DNA of 64,000 bases from Kitasatospora sp. CB01950. Lineage in GTDB: Bacteria; Actinomycetota; Actinomycetes; Streptomycetales; Streptomycetaceae. The DNA is taken from NCBI RefSeq assembly GCF_001905465.1, contig NZ_LISX01000002.1:309425-373424 (forward strand). The letters run 5' to 3'. Of this stretch, positions 52,528 through 60,983 are shown in pieces. The first letter of the stretch is position 1; every line of letters starts with the position of its first letter. A program made the position numbers and the translations under genes. Below the pieces are notes generated by a model. That model ran no database searches. It was not told the DNA's origin and saw nothing but the letters and a program-made list of their open reading frames with translations.

Positions 52528-54090
52528 TCAGAAGATGTCGAAGTCCCCACCGCGTGTCTCGGTGTACGTCTCGCGAAACGGACCCCATATCTTCCTGTGC
52601 CGGACCCGCCTGATGTAACCGGGTCCCCTCTCCTCGATGACCTCGTCGTCGGGCCTGCGCGGACGGGCCGCGGCCGAAGCCGCGAACAGCCCGGCGTTCC
52701 CGGACAGTGCGACCAGCACGTCACCCCAGCCGGAGGGGAAGCCGACGGGAAGCCCGGCCAGGCCGGAGACCCATGCCCCGAGACGGAGAACGGCGGGCAG
52801 CAGCCAGATGACCTCGGCGGCGAACACGGCGAGCAGGAGCGCAACTGCGCCGCCGATCGCGAGGCCCGCGAGGACCTTCCGCCCGGTCGGCACGTCCTGG
52901 GCGAACGGCTCGTCCTCCTCCAGCCATTTGCCCAGGCCCGCTGCCACAAGAGCCGCCAGCCCGATCGTCCCGGTCACCACGACGGCGAAGGAGAAGTTGA
53001 GGACAGCCCCGCAGATCGCCAGGGCGAAGAACTTCCCGCCACCGTGCGGCAAGGTAAAACCGCTCACCCAGAGCGAAGCCGTCCACAGGCCGATCGCCCC
53101 GCCGACGATCCCGAACAGCACGCCGAGCATCCGCGACAGCTCATGGGCGCTGCGGGCCCGGGCGCCCTTGTGCTGGGCCGTCTCCACCTCCGCCTTCTTG
53201 ACCTGCTCGCTCAGCTCGGCGGCTCTCGCCTCCGACTCCTTCGCCCGACGGTCGGCCTCGGCAAGTGCCAACTGGTGAACGGGCTGGGGCAGTTCGGCGC
53301 CGGCGAGTGCGCGGCGCAGGGCAGTCTCTGCGGCGCGCGGGTTGAGGGCCAACTCGATGCGCCCGCCGTCGGCGGAGTCGACACTCAGCGTCGGCGTCTG
53401 GTCAGGTACCCGTTCGGGTACCCAGCGGCTGATGAAGCGGTACAGGTCGTCAGCGGTGATGACGCCGTCCTCGTCGAGGTCCGCGTCCCCGGTCCGCAGT
53501 CCGTGCACGACCGCGGAGGTGAACACCGAGGGCTCGCCTTCGACTCGGCTGACCAGGTCGGTCGTGTACGCGGTCTCGTAGCTGTGCTGGAGGGCGGTGG
53601 AGGAGGTGATGACGATCCGGCCCCGGCCTTCGAAGGTCTCGTTGAGCTCGACCTCCTGGTCGCCCCGGGTCCGCATGCCCTTGTTGAACGCTCCGCTGTA
53701 GCAGCAGTCGAGCAGCAGGATGGTGCGCCGGCTTCGGCTCTGCTCCATGCAGTCGGCGACGAACTCGGCGCTGACCGAGGTGGCGGCCAGCGCGCCGTAC
53801 TCGCTGTCGTGGGTGACGAAGTGGAGCCGGTTCCGGCCGTCCTTGCGGCCGTGGCAGGACAGGTGCAGCAGCAGGGTGTCGGCGCCGGTGGCGGCGGCGA
53901 AGAACTGCTCGATCGCCTTCTTCCACTCCCGTGCGGTTTCTTCGAGCAGGACGTTCACCTCGAACCCGCCGACCGCAGGATCGCCCAGCACGTCGCGCAG
54001 CTGCTCGGCGTCGGCGGTCGCGCCGGGAAGGGCTGCGAACCGGTCGTCGTCATAGGTCTCGGTGGCCAGGATCAGGGCTCGCTTAGCCAT
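52528..54090 (-). CDS. Caspase-like (C14) effector with C-terminal membrane segments
   Basis: A 520-aa protein. The caspase domain (~1-250) starts KRALILATETYDDDRFAALP and has the catalytic dyad His80 (LLLHLSCHGRKD) and Cys130 (ILLLDCCYSGAF). An EF-hand-like loop, GDADLDEDGVITADDLYRFI, follows (~201-220). A charged coiled coil (~275-315) leads to three or four hydrophobic segments (~321-345, 354-385, 405-435, perhaps 440-475) and a basic tail (YIRRVRHRKIW). It is therefore probably a membrane-anchored protease facing the cytosol. It overlaps the EACC1 gene by 8 bp and forms a two-gene conflict module with it. Activation would be expected to kill or arrest the cell on an unknown trigger. Confidence 0.9.
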   Translation of the reverse strand: MAKRALILATETYDDDRFAALPGATADAEQLRDVLGDPAVGGFEVNVLLEETAREWKKAIEQFFAAATGADTLLLHLSCHGRKDGRNRLHFVTHDSEYGALAATSVSAEFVADCMEQSRSRRTILLLDCCYSGAFNKGMRTRGDQEVELNETFEGRGRIVITSSTALQHSYETAYTTDLVSRVEGEPSVFTSAVVHGLRTGDADLDEDGVITADDLYRFISRWVPERVPDQTPTLSVDSADGGRIELALNPRAAETALRRALAGAELPQPVHQLALAEADRRAKESEARAAELSEQVKKAEVETAQHKGARARSAHELSRMLGVLFGIVGGAIGLWTASLWVSGFTLPHGGGKFFALAICGAVLNFSFAVVVTGTIGLAALVAAGLGKWLEEDEPFAQDVPTGRKVLAGLAIGGAVALLLAVFAAEVIWLLPAVLRLGAWVSGLAGLPVGFPSGWGDVLVALSGNAGLFAASAAARPRRPDDEVIEERGPGYIRRVRHRKIWGPFRETYTETRGGDFDIF

Positions 54091-54535
54091 CGGAGCCCCC
54101 GGAGCGATCGGAGCCCTCGGAGCCCCCGGAGCGATCGGAGCCCCCGGGGCGATCGGTGGAGGCGTGGTGGGCCAGGAAGGCTTCGGCGATCCGCCGGCGG
54201 TCGGCGGGTGATCCGGCTTCCATGACCAGCTCGTCGTCGCCGATCCGGAGCGTGACCGTGCCCGAGGTGCGGCGGGCCAGCCAGTCCTGGACCAGCAGGA
54301 TCAGCGACCGGACGGCGGGCGCCCCCGCCAGACCCAGGACCAGGGAGCTGTAGACGGTGGCGTCACCGGCCCGGGTGCCTTGCGGGGCAGGCGGGGCCGG
54401 ACTGTGTTCCAGGTGGACCAGCGGAAGCTGATCGAGTTCTTCGATCAGCGATTCCATCTCGCGTTCGGTGGCCTCCATGCCGTCCGGATCGCTGAAGATC
54501 AGGCCGACATCCACTGACCCCAGTGCTCGACTCAC
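54083..54535 (-). CDS. EACC1-family effector-associated protein
   Basis: A 150-aa protein matching, by pattern, the Effector-Associated Constant Component 1 family of actinobacterial conflict systems: an N-terminal domain with EREMESLIEELDQLP, a hydrophobic helix pair (SSLVLGLAGAPAVRSLILLV, then QDWLARR) and a C-terminal beta unit TVTLRIGDDELVMEAG. The last ~25 residues are Ser/Gly/Asp repeats (GGSDRSGGSEGSDRSGGSDG) encoded by a tandem repeat that ends at the caspase start codon. EACC1 proteins lie next to varied effectors (caspase, trypsin) and are thought to sense or relay the trigger. GTG 54535 follows GGGGGC. Confidence 0.75.
   Translation of the reverse strand: MSRALGSVDVGLIFSDPDGMEATEREMESLIEELDQLPLVHLEHSPAPPAPQGTRAGDATVYSSLVLGLAGAPAVRSLILLVQDWLARRTSGTVTLRIGDDELVMEAGSPADRRRIAEAFLAHHASTDRPGGSDRSGGSEGSDRSGGSDG
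54091..54157. repeat. Tandem repeat at the EACC1-caspase junction
   Basis: Units of CGGAGCCC and CCGGAGCGAT alternate with a 9/18-bp period immediately upstream of the caspase ATG. They encode the S-D-R-S-G-G-type EACC1 tail and also supply GGGGGCTCCG just before the caspase start. Because the period is a multiple of three, copy changes keep the EACC1 frame. Confidence 0.7.
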
Positions 54536-54700
54536 TGCGCCCCCAAGGCGTGGGATTTCAGGTCAGGCCAGAGTCCCACAAGTGGACTGCCCACGAGGGG
54601 AGTTCAGACTCCAACCGCCTTGAGTGCGTAGACGGCCTCGCTCCCCGGCACGGCGGCGGACACCCTGGCGTGCGCACAGGGGTGCGTCGTCTGCCATCCG

Positions 54701-55654
54701 TCAGTTCGCGGGGTGGACGTCCAGGAGGGTCTTGCCGAGGGTGGCGCGGGATTCGATGGCGCGGTGGGCGGCGGCGGCGTGCGCGAGGGGGAAGCGGCGG
54801 CCGATGACGGGGCGCAGGCGGTGGGCGGCGGCTTCGGCGAGGACGTGGGCGGTGGCGGCGTGGACGGTGTCGGGGGTGGGGCGCAGGGTGTGGACGGTGA
54901 GCCGGCGGGCGTCGATCTCGTGCTGCGGGATGTTGGTCCAACTGCCGCCTGCGAGGCCGTAGTTGAGGAGGTGGCCGGCGGGGCGGAGCAGGGTGGCGGC
55001 GGTGCGGCCGAGGGCGCCGCCGACGCCGTCGAGGAGGAGGTCGACGGGGGCGGTTCCGGCGGTCCAGTCGGGGTGCAGGTAGTCGAGGGTCTCGGCGGCG
55101 CCGAGTTCGGCGGCGAGGGCGATTTTGGCGGGCCCGCCGGCCGCGGCGACGACGTGCAGGCCTGCCTGGACGGCGAGTTGGACGAGGAGGGTCCCGACAC
55201 CGCCGGCCGCCGCCAGGATCAGGACGCGGGCGCCGGGGGCGGGCGCGACGGTCTCCAGCAGCAGGCGGGCGGTGCGGCCGTCGGCGAGCAGCGCGGTCGC
55301 GGCGTCCAGGGCGAGGCCGTCGGGGACGAGGTGGAGGCCGGCGGCGGGGACGGCGGCGCGTTCCGCGTAGCCGCCGCTGCCGCCGGTGGAGGAGATGACG
55401 CGCCGTCCGAGGAGTGCCGGGTCGACGCCGGGGCCGACGACGGCGACGGTGCCGCCGACGCCGTTGCCGGGGATCATCGGCAGCGCGGCGGTGAACGGCC
55501 CGAGGCCGGTGGCGCGGAACTGCGTCTCGACGAACGTCAGGTTGGCGTGCGCGACGTCGATCAGCACCTGCCCCTCCCCCGCCACCGGGTCCGGGGCCTC
55601 GCCCGGCACCAGCACCTCCGGCCCGCCGAACTCCCGCAGCCACACCGCTCGCAT
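54701..55654 (-). CDS. Quinone oxidoreductase-like MDR dehydrogenase
   Basis: A 317-aa zinc-independent medium-chain reductase. Conserved parts are VDVAHANLTFVETQFRATGL-like IDVAHANLTFVETQF, MIPGNGVGGTVAVVGPGVD, the Rossmann loop VLILAAAGGVGTLLVQLAVQ and the C-terminal AIESRATLGKTLLDV. It should transfer hydride from NADPH to a quinone or enone. I took the second ATG of the ATGATG pair (55654) because GGAGG then has usable spacing; the frame stays open to 55714. It is monocistronic, 165 bp downstream of which the EACC1 gene begins; I see no functional link. Confidence 0.9.
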   Translation of the reverse strand: MRAVWLREFGGPEVLVPGEAPDPVAGEGQVLIDVAHANLTFVETQFRATGLGPFTAALPMIPGNGVGGTVAVVGPGVDPALLGRRVISSTGGSGGYAERAAVPAAGLHLVPDGLALDAATALLADGRTARLLLETVAPAPGARVLILAAAGGVGTLLVQLAVQAGLHVVAAAGGPAKIALAAELGAAETLDYLHPDWTAGTAPVDLLLDGVGGALGRTAATLLRPAGHLLNYGLAGGSWTNIPQHEIDARRLTVHTLRPTPDTVHAATAHVLAEAAAHRLRPVIGRRFPLAHAAAAHRAIESRATLGKTLLDVHPAN

Positions 55655-55771
55655 CATGCCTCCACCGCTCACCGGGCCGGTCGTTCCGGCCGCCCGCCCA
55701 TCCTGCGAGTTCAAGCGCCCTTGAGGTCAAGGGCGGCCGGCCTGTCGCCGTGCCGTGCGAGCATGACGGGC

Positions 55772-56320
55772 ATGAACCTGAACGACTTCTGGGAGCTGGT
55801 GGAGGCCACCGCGCCCACCACCCCGTCCGGCCGGCGCACCGAGCTGCTCACCGAACGCCTGGCTCAGCTCCCGCTGGACGAGGTGCGCGCGTTCCAGCTG
55901 CGTCTGGAGGAGGTGCGGGCGCCGCTGGACACCATGGCGACGGTCGCGCTGGCGAAGCTGGTCGGGCCGGGCTTCGTCAGCGACGACACGCTCTGGTACT
56001 TCCACTCCTGGCTGGTCGGTCTCGGCCGGGACGCCCTCCGCCTGGCCGTCGACGACCCGGACGCGCTCGCCGACCACCCCGAGTTCCACCGCCTGGCCGC
56101 GCTGGACGAGCGCATGGTGCCCGACTGGGAGGAGCTCGACTACTGCGCCGCCTCCGCCTGGGAGGAGATCACCGGCGACGAGGACGGTCTGGAGGAGGCG
56201 CTGCTCGCCGAGGGCCACGACAGCCCGGTGAACGCCGAAGCGGTCGGCGAACCGTGGACGCCCGAGCAGGCCGCGTCCCGGATGCCGAGGCTCACCGTTC
56301 TTTTCGCACAAGGCAGTTGA
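55772..56320 (+). CDS. DUF4240-like protein
   Basis: A 182-aa acidic cytosolic protein beginning MNLNDFWELVEATAPTTPSG, the usual DUF4240 opening, with LWYFHSWLVGLGRDALRLAV and FHRLAALDERMVPDWEELDY in the middle. Its role is unknown; the family is common in actinomycetes next to other conflict- or SMI1-type genes. A second in-frame ATG lies three codons upstream (55763). The gene runs 50 bp ahead of another unknown protein on the same strand that shares its Trp-rich style. Confidence 0.75.
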   Translation: MNLNDFWELVEATAPTTPSGRRTELLTERLAQLPLDEVRAFQLRLEEVRAPLDTMATVALAKLVGPGFVSDDTLWYFHSWLVGLGRDALRLAVDDPDALADHPEFHRLAALDERMVPDWEELDYCAASAWEEITGDEDGLEEALLAEGHDSPVNAEAVGEPWTPEQAASRMPRLTVLFAQGS

Positions 56321-56370
56321 CGTCTCGTCAGCATCCTTCTTGTCGGCGGGCGGTCCTATGCTCGGCGGTC

Positions 56371-57456
56371 ATGACCAGCATCGACGACCCCGAATGGCTC
56401 GACAACCCCCGGCTGAACGAGTGGCTGGCGCTCGGGCGGGACGGGTTTCCCGCCTGGGCCGAACTCACCGGCGGCGGTTGGGACTTCACCACCGGATCGC
56501 TCCCCCGCCTGGAGCAGGCGGTCCGCGGCCGCCACCCCGACTGGGAGCGGGCGGACGCGGCACGGGACGAGCCGTTCCTGACCGCGGCGACGTGGTACTT
56601 CGGCGAGGTGCACGTCCGCAACTACGGTGCGCTGTGGCACTGTTCGCCCGAGCCGCAGCCCCACGCGCCCGACCGGATCCAGCCGCTGCTGCGCCTGCCG
56701 AAGGAGGTGCTGGACGAGGAGGAGGCGGAGGAACTGGCCGAGGCGGAGGAGTTGTGCGAGGACGACTTCCCGATGTGCAACGCGCTCGGCATGGTGGTCG
56801 CGGTGGCCGATCCGGCGGCGGCCGGCCGCCTGCTGGAGACCCTGGAGGGCTACGCGTACTGGGACTCGGTGGTGGACCGGGCGCTGGCCCTGGCCGCCGG
56901 CCGTCCCGCGCAGAACCCGGGCAGCCGCCCCCTGCCCGGCGGCCCCGGCCCGCTCGACCCCGGCCGCCCCGGACAGGACCTCGCGCACTGGCTGGCCACC
57001 CGGGAGGAGGCGTTCGGGCTGTGGGCGCGGGCCACCGGGCTGGACGGCCGACTCGACTTCTCCGAACGGTCGTTGGGGCTGCTGGAGGACGTGCTGCGGC
57101 AGCGCATCGACACTCTCGGCCTGGGCGACCGACTGGACCACATGGCGGCCGTGGAACGGTACCGGATCGCCCATCTCCCGAACGCGATCCGCCTGTTCGA
57201 GGACCCGGTCTTCGACTGCGCGCTCTGGTACCTCGGCGAGACCGCCTGCCGCGCCCGGGGCGCCCGCTGGATCCCGCTGCGCTGCAACAACGACGTCGAC
57301 GCCGAGACCCGTCCCGAGCTGTCGGTGGCCCGGATCGGCCGCCGGATCGGCCCCCGACTGGAGCTGACCGCCGCCGTCCACCGCTGCCTGCGCGACCGCA
57401 CCGACCCGTCCGACGGCTACGGCCCGCTGCGCGAAGCCCTGTCGGCCCTCGACTGA
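56371..57456 (+). CDS. Unknown protein with two related halves
   Basis: A 361-aa cytosolic protein I cannot name. Its halves resemble each other: residues ~14-90 (WLALGRDGFPAWAELTGGGW, ending TWYFGEVHVRNYGALWHCS) and ~208-300 (WLATREEAFGLWARATGLDG, ending LWYLGETACRARGARW). Each half contains a WYxGE motif, which suggests an internal duplication of one domain. An acidic stretch (DEEEAEELAEAEELCEDD) lies between. It follows the DUF4240-like gene by 50 bp and may be co-transcribed with it. Confidence 0.65.
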   Translation: MTSIDDPEWLDNPRLNEWLALGRDGFPAWAELTGGGWDFTTGSLPRLEQAVRGRHPDWERADAARDEPFLTAATWYFGEVHVRNYGALWHCSPEPQPHAPDRIQPLLRLPKEVLDEEEAEELAEAEELCEDDFPMCNALGMVVAVADPAAAGRLLETLEGYAYWDSVVDRALALAAGRPAQNPGSRPLPGGPGPLDPGRPGQDLAHWLATREEAFGLWARATGLDGRLDFSERSLGLLEDVLRQRIDTLGLGDRLDHMAAVERYRIAHLPNAIRLFEDPVFDCALWYLGETACRARGARWIPLRCNNDVDAETRPELSVARIGRRIGPRLELTAAVHRCLRDRTDPSDGYGPLREALSALD

Positions 57457-57631
57457 ACACTCGGCCGAGCACCCGGCCGAGCACTCGCCCGAACGCCCTG
57501 CGGCCGCCGCCGTCCCCCGACCTGCCGCACCGCCGGAGCGCCGCCCGGGCGCACCGCCCCGCCCGGGCTAGCGTCGGGGCGATACAACCCGGGCACGGCA
57601 CGGCACGACAGCGGCGGAAGGCGTTCTCCCG

Positions 57632-58114
57632 ATGAGCCAGAAGATCACCACGTTCCTGTGGTTCGACCACCAGGCCGAGCAGGCCGTCGCGTTGTACCTC
57701 TCGGTGTTCCGGGACGGCCGGGTGACCGACGTCAAGCGGTACTCGGAGGCCGGCCCGGGCGAGGCGGGCAGCGTGATGCTGGTGGAGTTCGAACTGTTCG
57801 GGCAGCGGTACCGGGCGCTCAACGGCGGGCCGGTGTTCACCTTCAACGAGGCGGTCTCGCTCCAGGTGGACTGCGACGACCAGGCCGAGGTCGACCGCTA
57901 CTGGGAGCTGCTGACGGCGGACGGCGGTCAGCCCGGGCAGTGCGGCTGGCTGAAGGACCGCTTCGGCCTGTCCTGGCAGATCGTGCCGCGCCGGATGCTG
58001 GAACTGCTGAACGACCCGGACCCGGAGCGGGCCCGCCGGGCGACGACCGCGATGCTCGACATGACCAGGCTCGACCTCGCGGCGCTGGAGGCCGCCGCCG
58101 ACCGGAAGCCGTGA
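57632..58114 (+). CDS. PhnB-like VOC-superfamily protein
   Basis: A 160-aa protein of the PhnB/3-demethylubiquinone-methyltransferase-like VOC group: ITTFLWFDHQAEQAVALYLS at the start, FELFGQRYRALNGGPVFTFN in the middle, and GWLKDRFGLSWQIVPRRMLE near the end. Despite the family's old name there is no methyltransferase fold. Function unknown. ATG 57632 has GGCGGAAGG upstream. Confidence 0.88.
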   Translation: MSQKITTFLWFDHQAEQAVALYLSVFRDGRVTDVKRYSEAGPGEAGSVMLVEFELFGQRYRALNGGPVFTFNEAVSLQVDCDDQAEVDRYWELLTADGGQPGQCGWLKDRFGLSWQIVPRRMLELLNDPDPERARRATTAMLDMTRLDLAALEAAADRKP

Positions 58115-58320
58115 GCCGGCGGGGCTTCGGGCCGGCGGGGCGGCGGGGCGGCGGTCTCGGGGGGCCGCGTCCGGTCAACGGTTGTCCGGGCTCCGGTAAA
58201 AGTATTCCTGTTCAGCGCCATGACATGTTCAAGCTCTTCTGATCGGCCGTCAGGGCATGCCTTACTGGGCGGCGCTACGCGCGTCACTTCCGTACGTGCA
58301 CCGAACAGCTGGAGCCTGCC

Positions 58321-59796
58321 ATGAGCCTCACCCGCCGCCTGCTGCGCACCCTCGCCGCCGGTGCCACCGCCGCCGCCACCGTGCTGACCCCGGTCGCCGC
58401 CGGGCACGCCGCGACCAGCCCGTACACGCTGGTCATCCTCCCGGACCAGGGCGAGAACGCGATCTACGGCCTGGTCGCCTCCGCCACCAAGTCGGTCGAC
58501 GTCACCATCTACGAGCTGCGCGACACCACCCTCACCACCGCCCTGGTGAACCGTCAGAAGGCGGGCGTGAACGTCCGGGTGGTGCTCGACCCCAACCACA
58601 GCTCGGTCAACAGCGCCGCGTACAACGCGCTGACCGCGGGCGGGGTGAGCGTGGTCTACTCCTCCTCCTCGTTCACCTACACCCACCAGAAGACCATCAC
58701 GGTGGACGGCGCCAGGTCGTACATCTCCACCGGCAACTTCGACACCACCTACTACTCCACCTCCCGCGACTACGGCGTCCTGGACACCGACCCGGCGGAC
58801 GTCGCCGCGATCGAGCAGGTCTTCGACGCGGACTACGCGCACACCGCGATCACCCCGTCCGACGGCACCGACCTGGTGTGGTCGCCCACCGACTCGCAGA
58901 GCCGGCTGCTGGCGCTGATCAACGGCGCGCAGCACAGCCTGGACGTCCAGGAGGAGGAGTTCGGCGACACCGCGCTGGTCAACGCGATCGTCGCCGCCGA
59001 GCAGCGCGGCGTGACGGTGCGGGTGGTCGCCGAGGACACCTCCGCGAAGTACACCGCGCAGTTCAACCAGGTCACCGCGGCGGGCGGGAAGGTCACCACG
59101 TACACCAGCAGCACCGGGTTCTACGTGCACGCGAAGGCGATCGTCGCGGACTACGGCACGTCCACGGCCAAGGTGTTCGCCGGGTCGGAGAACTTCTCCG
59201 ACAACTCGCTCAACCACAACCGCGAACTCGGCCTGATCATCTCCGACCCGGCCGTGATCTCCGGCATCGAGTCCACCTTCACGGCCGACTTCAACCGCGT
59301 CCCGAGCAACGGCGGCACCACCCCGCCGCCCACCGGCACCTGCACGGCCGCCCAGCTGCTCGGCAACCCCGGCTTCGAGACCGGCACCCCCAGCCCCTGG
59401 ACGGGCACCGCCGGAACCCTCAACAGCGCCTCCACCGAGCCCGCCCGGAGCGGCAGTTGGGACGTCTGGCTGGACGGCTACGGCACCGCCCACACCGAGA
59501 CCCTCAGCCAGACCGTCACCGTCCCGGCCGGCTGCACCGCGAGCCTCGGCTACTGGCTGCACGTCGACACCGCCGAGACCAGCACCACCACCGCCTACGA
59601 CAAGCTCACCGTCACCGCCAACGGCACCACCGTCGCCACCCACTCCAACCTCGACCACAACACCGGCTACACCCAGCACACCGTCGACCTGTCCGCCTAC
59701 GCGGGCCAGAGCGTGACGCTGACCTTCACCGGCGCCGAGGACTACCAGAAGCAGACCTCGTTCGTCCTCGACGACCTGTCCCTCAACGTCTCCTGA
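58321..59796 (+). CDS. Secreted phospholipase-D-like protein with C-terminal beta module
   Basis: A 491-aa exported protein. The signal peptide (~1-31) has RR near the start and AGHAA before the cleavage site, possibly Tat. Two HKD-type motifs mark the PLD fold: HQKTITVDGARSYISTGNFD (~122-141) and HAKAIVADYG ... GSENFSDNSLNHN (~270-297). After a GGTTPPPTGT linker, the last ~155 residues form a jelly-roll, carbohydrate-binding-like module (LLGNPGFETGTPSPWTGTAG). The substrate could be phospholipid or another phosphodiester. The upstream 206 bp contain an A+T-rich patch (GGTAAAAGTATTCC) that may be the promoter. Confidence 0.9.
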   Translation: MSLTRRLLRTLAAGATAAATVLTPVAAGHAATSPYTLVILPDQGENAIYGLVASATKSVDVTIYELRDTTLTTALVNRQKAGVNVRVVLDPNHSSVNSAAYNALTAGGVSVVYSSSSFTYTHQKTITVDGARSYISTGNFDTTYYSTSRDYGVLDTDPADVAAIEQVFDADYAHTAITPSDGTDLVWSPTDSQSRLLALINGAQHSLDVQEEEFGDTALVNAIVAAEQRGVTVRVVAEDTSAKYTAQFNQVTAAGGKVTTYTSSTGFYVHAKAIVADYGTSTAKVFAGSENFSDNSLNHNRELGLIISDPAVISGIESTFTADFNRVPSNGGTTPPPTGTCTAAQLLGNPGFETGTPSPWTGTAGTLNSASTEPARSGSWDVWLDGYGTAHTETLSQTVTVPAGCTASLGYWLHVDTAETSTTTAYDKLTVTANGTTVATHSNLDHNTGYTQHTVDLSAYAGQSVTLTFTGAEDYQKQTSFVLDDLSLNVS

Positions 59797-60110
59797 CGCC
59801 CGACCCGCACCGAGTCTCCCAAGACCCTTCCACCGCCCGCCGGGAGCCGTCGGATCGGACGATCTCCGCCCGGTCGCCGGTCAGTTCGACGCGCTCCCCG
59901 GCGGCCAGGAACAGCGGGCGGCACGGGACGAAGGCGTAGCCGTCGTCGGTCTCGAACTCGTCCAGCAGGACCGGGCGGTGGGACGGGCGTGGCCCCATCA
60001 GCGGTCAACTGCATGGCCGGATGCTCCCGGATCGGCCTCGGCGTCGTCGCCACCGGGCGCCGCAGCAGTTCTCGGCTGTGGATTGCCCAGGCGTCCGCCG
60101 GGAACCGGTG
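59783..60110 (-). pseudogene. Possible frameshifted small gene
   Basis: A frame from ATG 59998 to the stop at 59783 encodes 71 aa (VLLDEFETDDGYAFVPCRPL, then GERVELTGDRAEIVR) with good coding character. Just upstream, in another frame, the sequence reads SRELLRRPVATTPRPIREHP, then AMQLTADGATP, which also looks real. The two would join by a single-base shift near 59985. It may therefore be a broken gene, or a genuine 71-aa protein with a fortuitous upstream frame. I recognise no family. Confidence 0.35.
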
Positions 60111-60141
60111 AGGACGTGGTGTTCCGGCTCTCCCTGGACAC

Positions 60142-60786
60142 CTACGCGCCGAGTACAGAGGTATCGAGATCCTTGAGGGACTCCAGTACCAGAGTGGCAA
60201 TCGCAAAGCGCGGATCGCAGCGATCAGCGGCCTCGGGAACGGCGACGACCGTCATCTGGGCTGACACACCGGCGAGGACGCCGTTGAGCGAGTCCTCGAA
60301 CACAATGCATTCGTCGGGTGACGCGCCGAGGGCGGCGGCGGCGCGGAGATAGGCGCCCGGGTGGGGCTTGCCGTGTTCGTCGTCCTCGGCCGAGAACACG
60401 GCATCAAAAGATCGGTCAAGGCCGGTGCTCGCGAGCGCATGCCGAATCACCGACTCCGGCGAAGACGACACGACGGCCATCGCCCTCGATGCACGCGCGC
60501 ACGCCGCGACGGCGTGCTCGGCGCCGGGTTTCAGCGCCACTCCCGCCAGCCCACGGCACACGGCGGCCACGATCTGCTGCTCGACGTCGTCGGGGTCGGC
60601 CTGAAGGGTGGCCCGCTCGAACCAGTAGGCCACCATGTCCCTCTGCCGCAGCCCGCGCGTCGCCGCCTGCATCTCCGTCGTGAGGTGCAGACCGAGCGGA
60701 CCGAACACTTCACGCTTTGCCGCGTCCCAGATCGGCTCGGAGTCGATCAAAAGGCCGTCAAGGTCGAACAGGAAAGTCGGTGGCAT
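60142..60786 (-). CDS. HAD-superfamily sugar-phosphatase-like hydrolase
   Basis: A 214-aa HAD hydrolase with an alpha-helical cap: motif I FLFDLDGLLIDSEPIW, motif II AVVSSSPES, motif III/IV GKPHPGAYL and VFEDSLNGVLAG. It resembles 2-deoxyglucose-6-phosphatase/beta-phosphoglucomutase-like members that dephosphorylate sugar phosphates. ATG 60786 (MPPTFLFDLDG) has AAAGAG ~7 nt upstream; ATG 60801 is five codons earlier. Its codon use is less G+C-extreme than its neighbours, which may hint at later acquisition. Confidence 0.88.
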   Translation of the reverse strand: MPPTFLFDLDGLLIDSEPIWDAAKREVFGPLGLHLTTEMQAATRGLRQRDMVAYWFERATLQADPDDVEQQIVAAVCRGLAGVALKPGAEHAVAACARASRAMAVVSSSPESVIRHALASTGLDRSFDAVFSAEDDEHGKPHPGAYLRAAAALGASPDECIVFEDSLNGVLAGVSAQMTVVAVPEAADRCDPRFAIATLVLESLKDLDTSVLGA

Positions 60787-60983
60787 CGGTTGCTCTTTCA
60801 TTGGCGATCACGCGAGGACGGGACGATTCGCTGCCCGCCATGCATGAGCAGATGGTGCCGTGGTCGATGACGACGCTCATGAGCCGCCGGCCGGCCCGGC
60901 GGCGAGCGTGAACCGTCCCGGGGTGGGATCGTGATCCGCCGACAGTGCCCACCGAATCGTGAGCCCTGCCGGCGAGGTGTCCG

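Noticed and set aside
54701-55654. Quinone oxidoreductase as a third component of the EACC1-caspase module
   Set aside because: It is separated by 165 bp, is a common housekeeping family, and no overlap or shared motif links it to the module.
57632-58114. Ubiquinone methyltransferase
   Set aside because: The family name is historical; the sequence is a VOC-fold PhnB-like protein without a SAM-binding loop.
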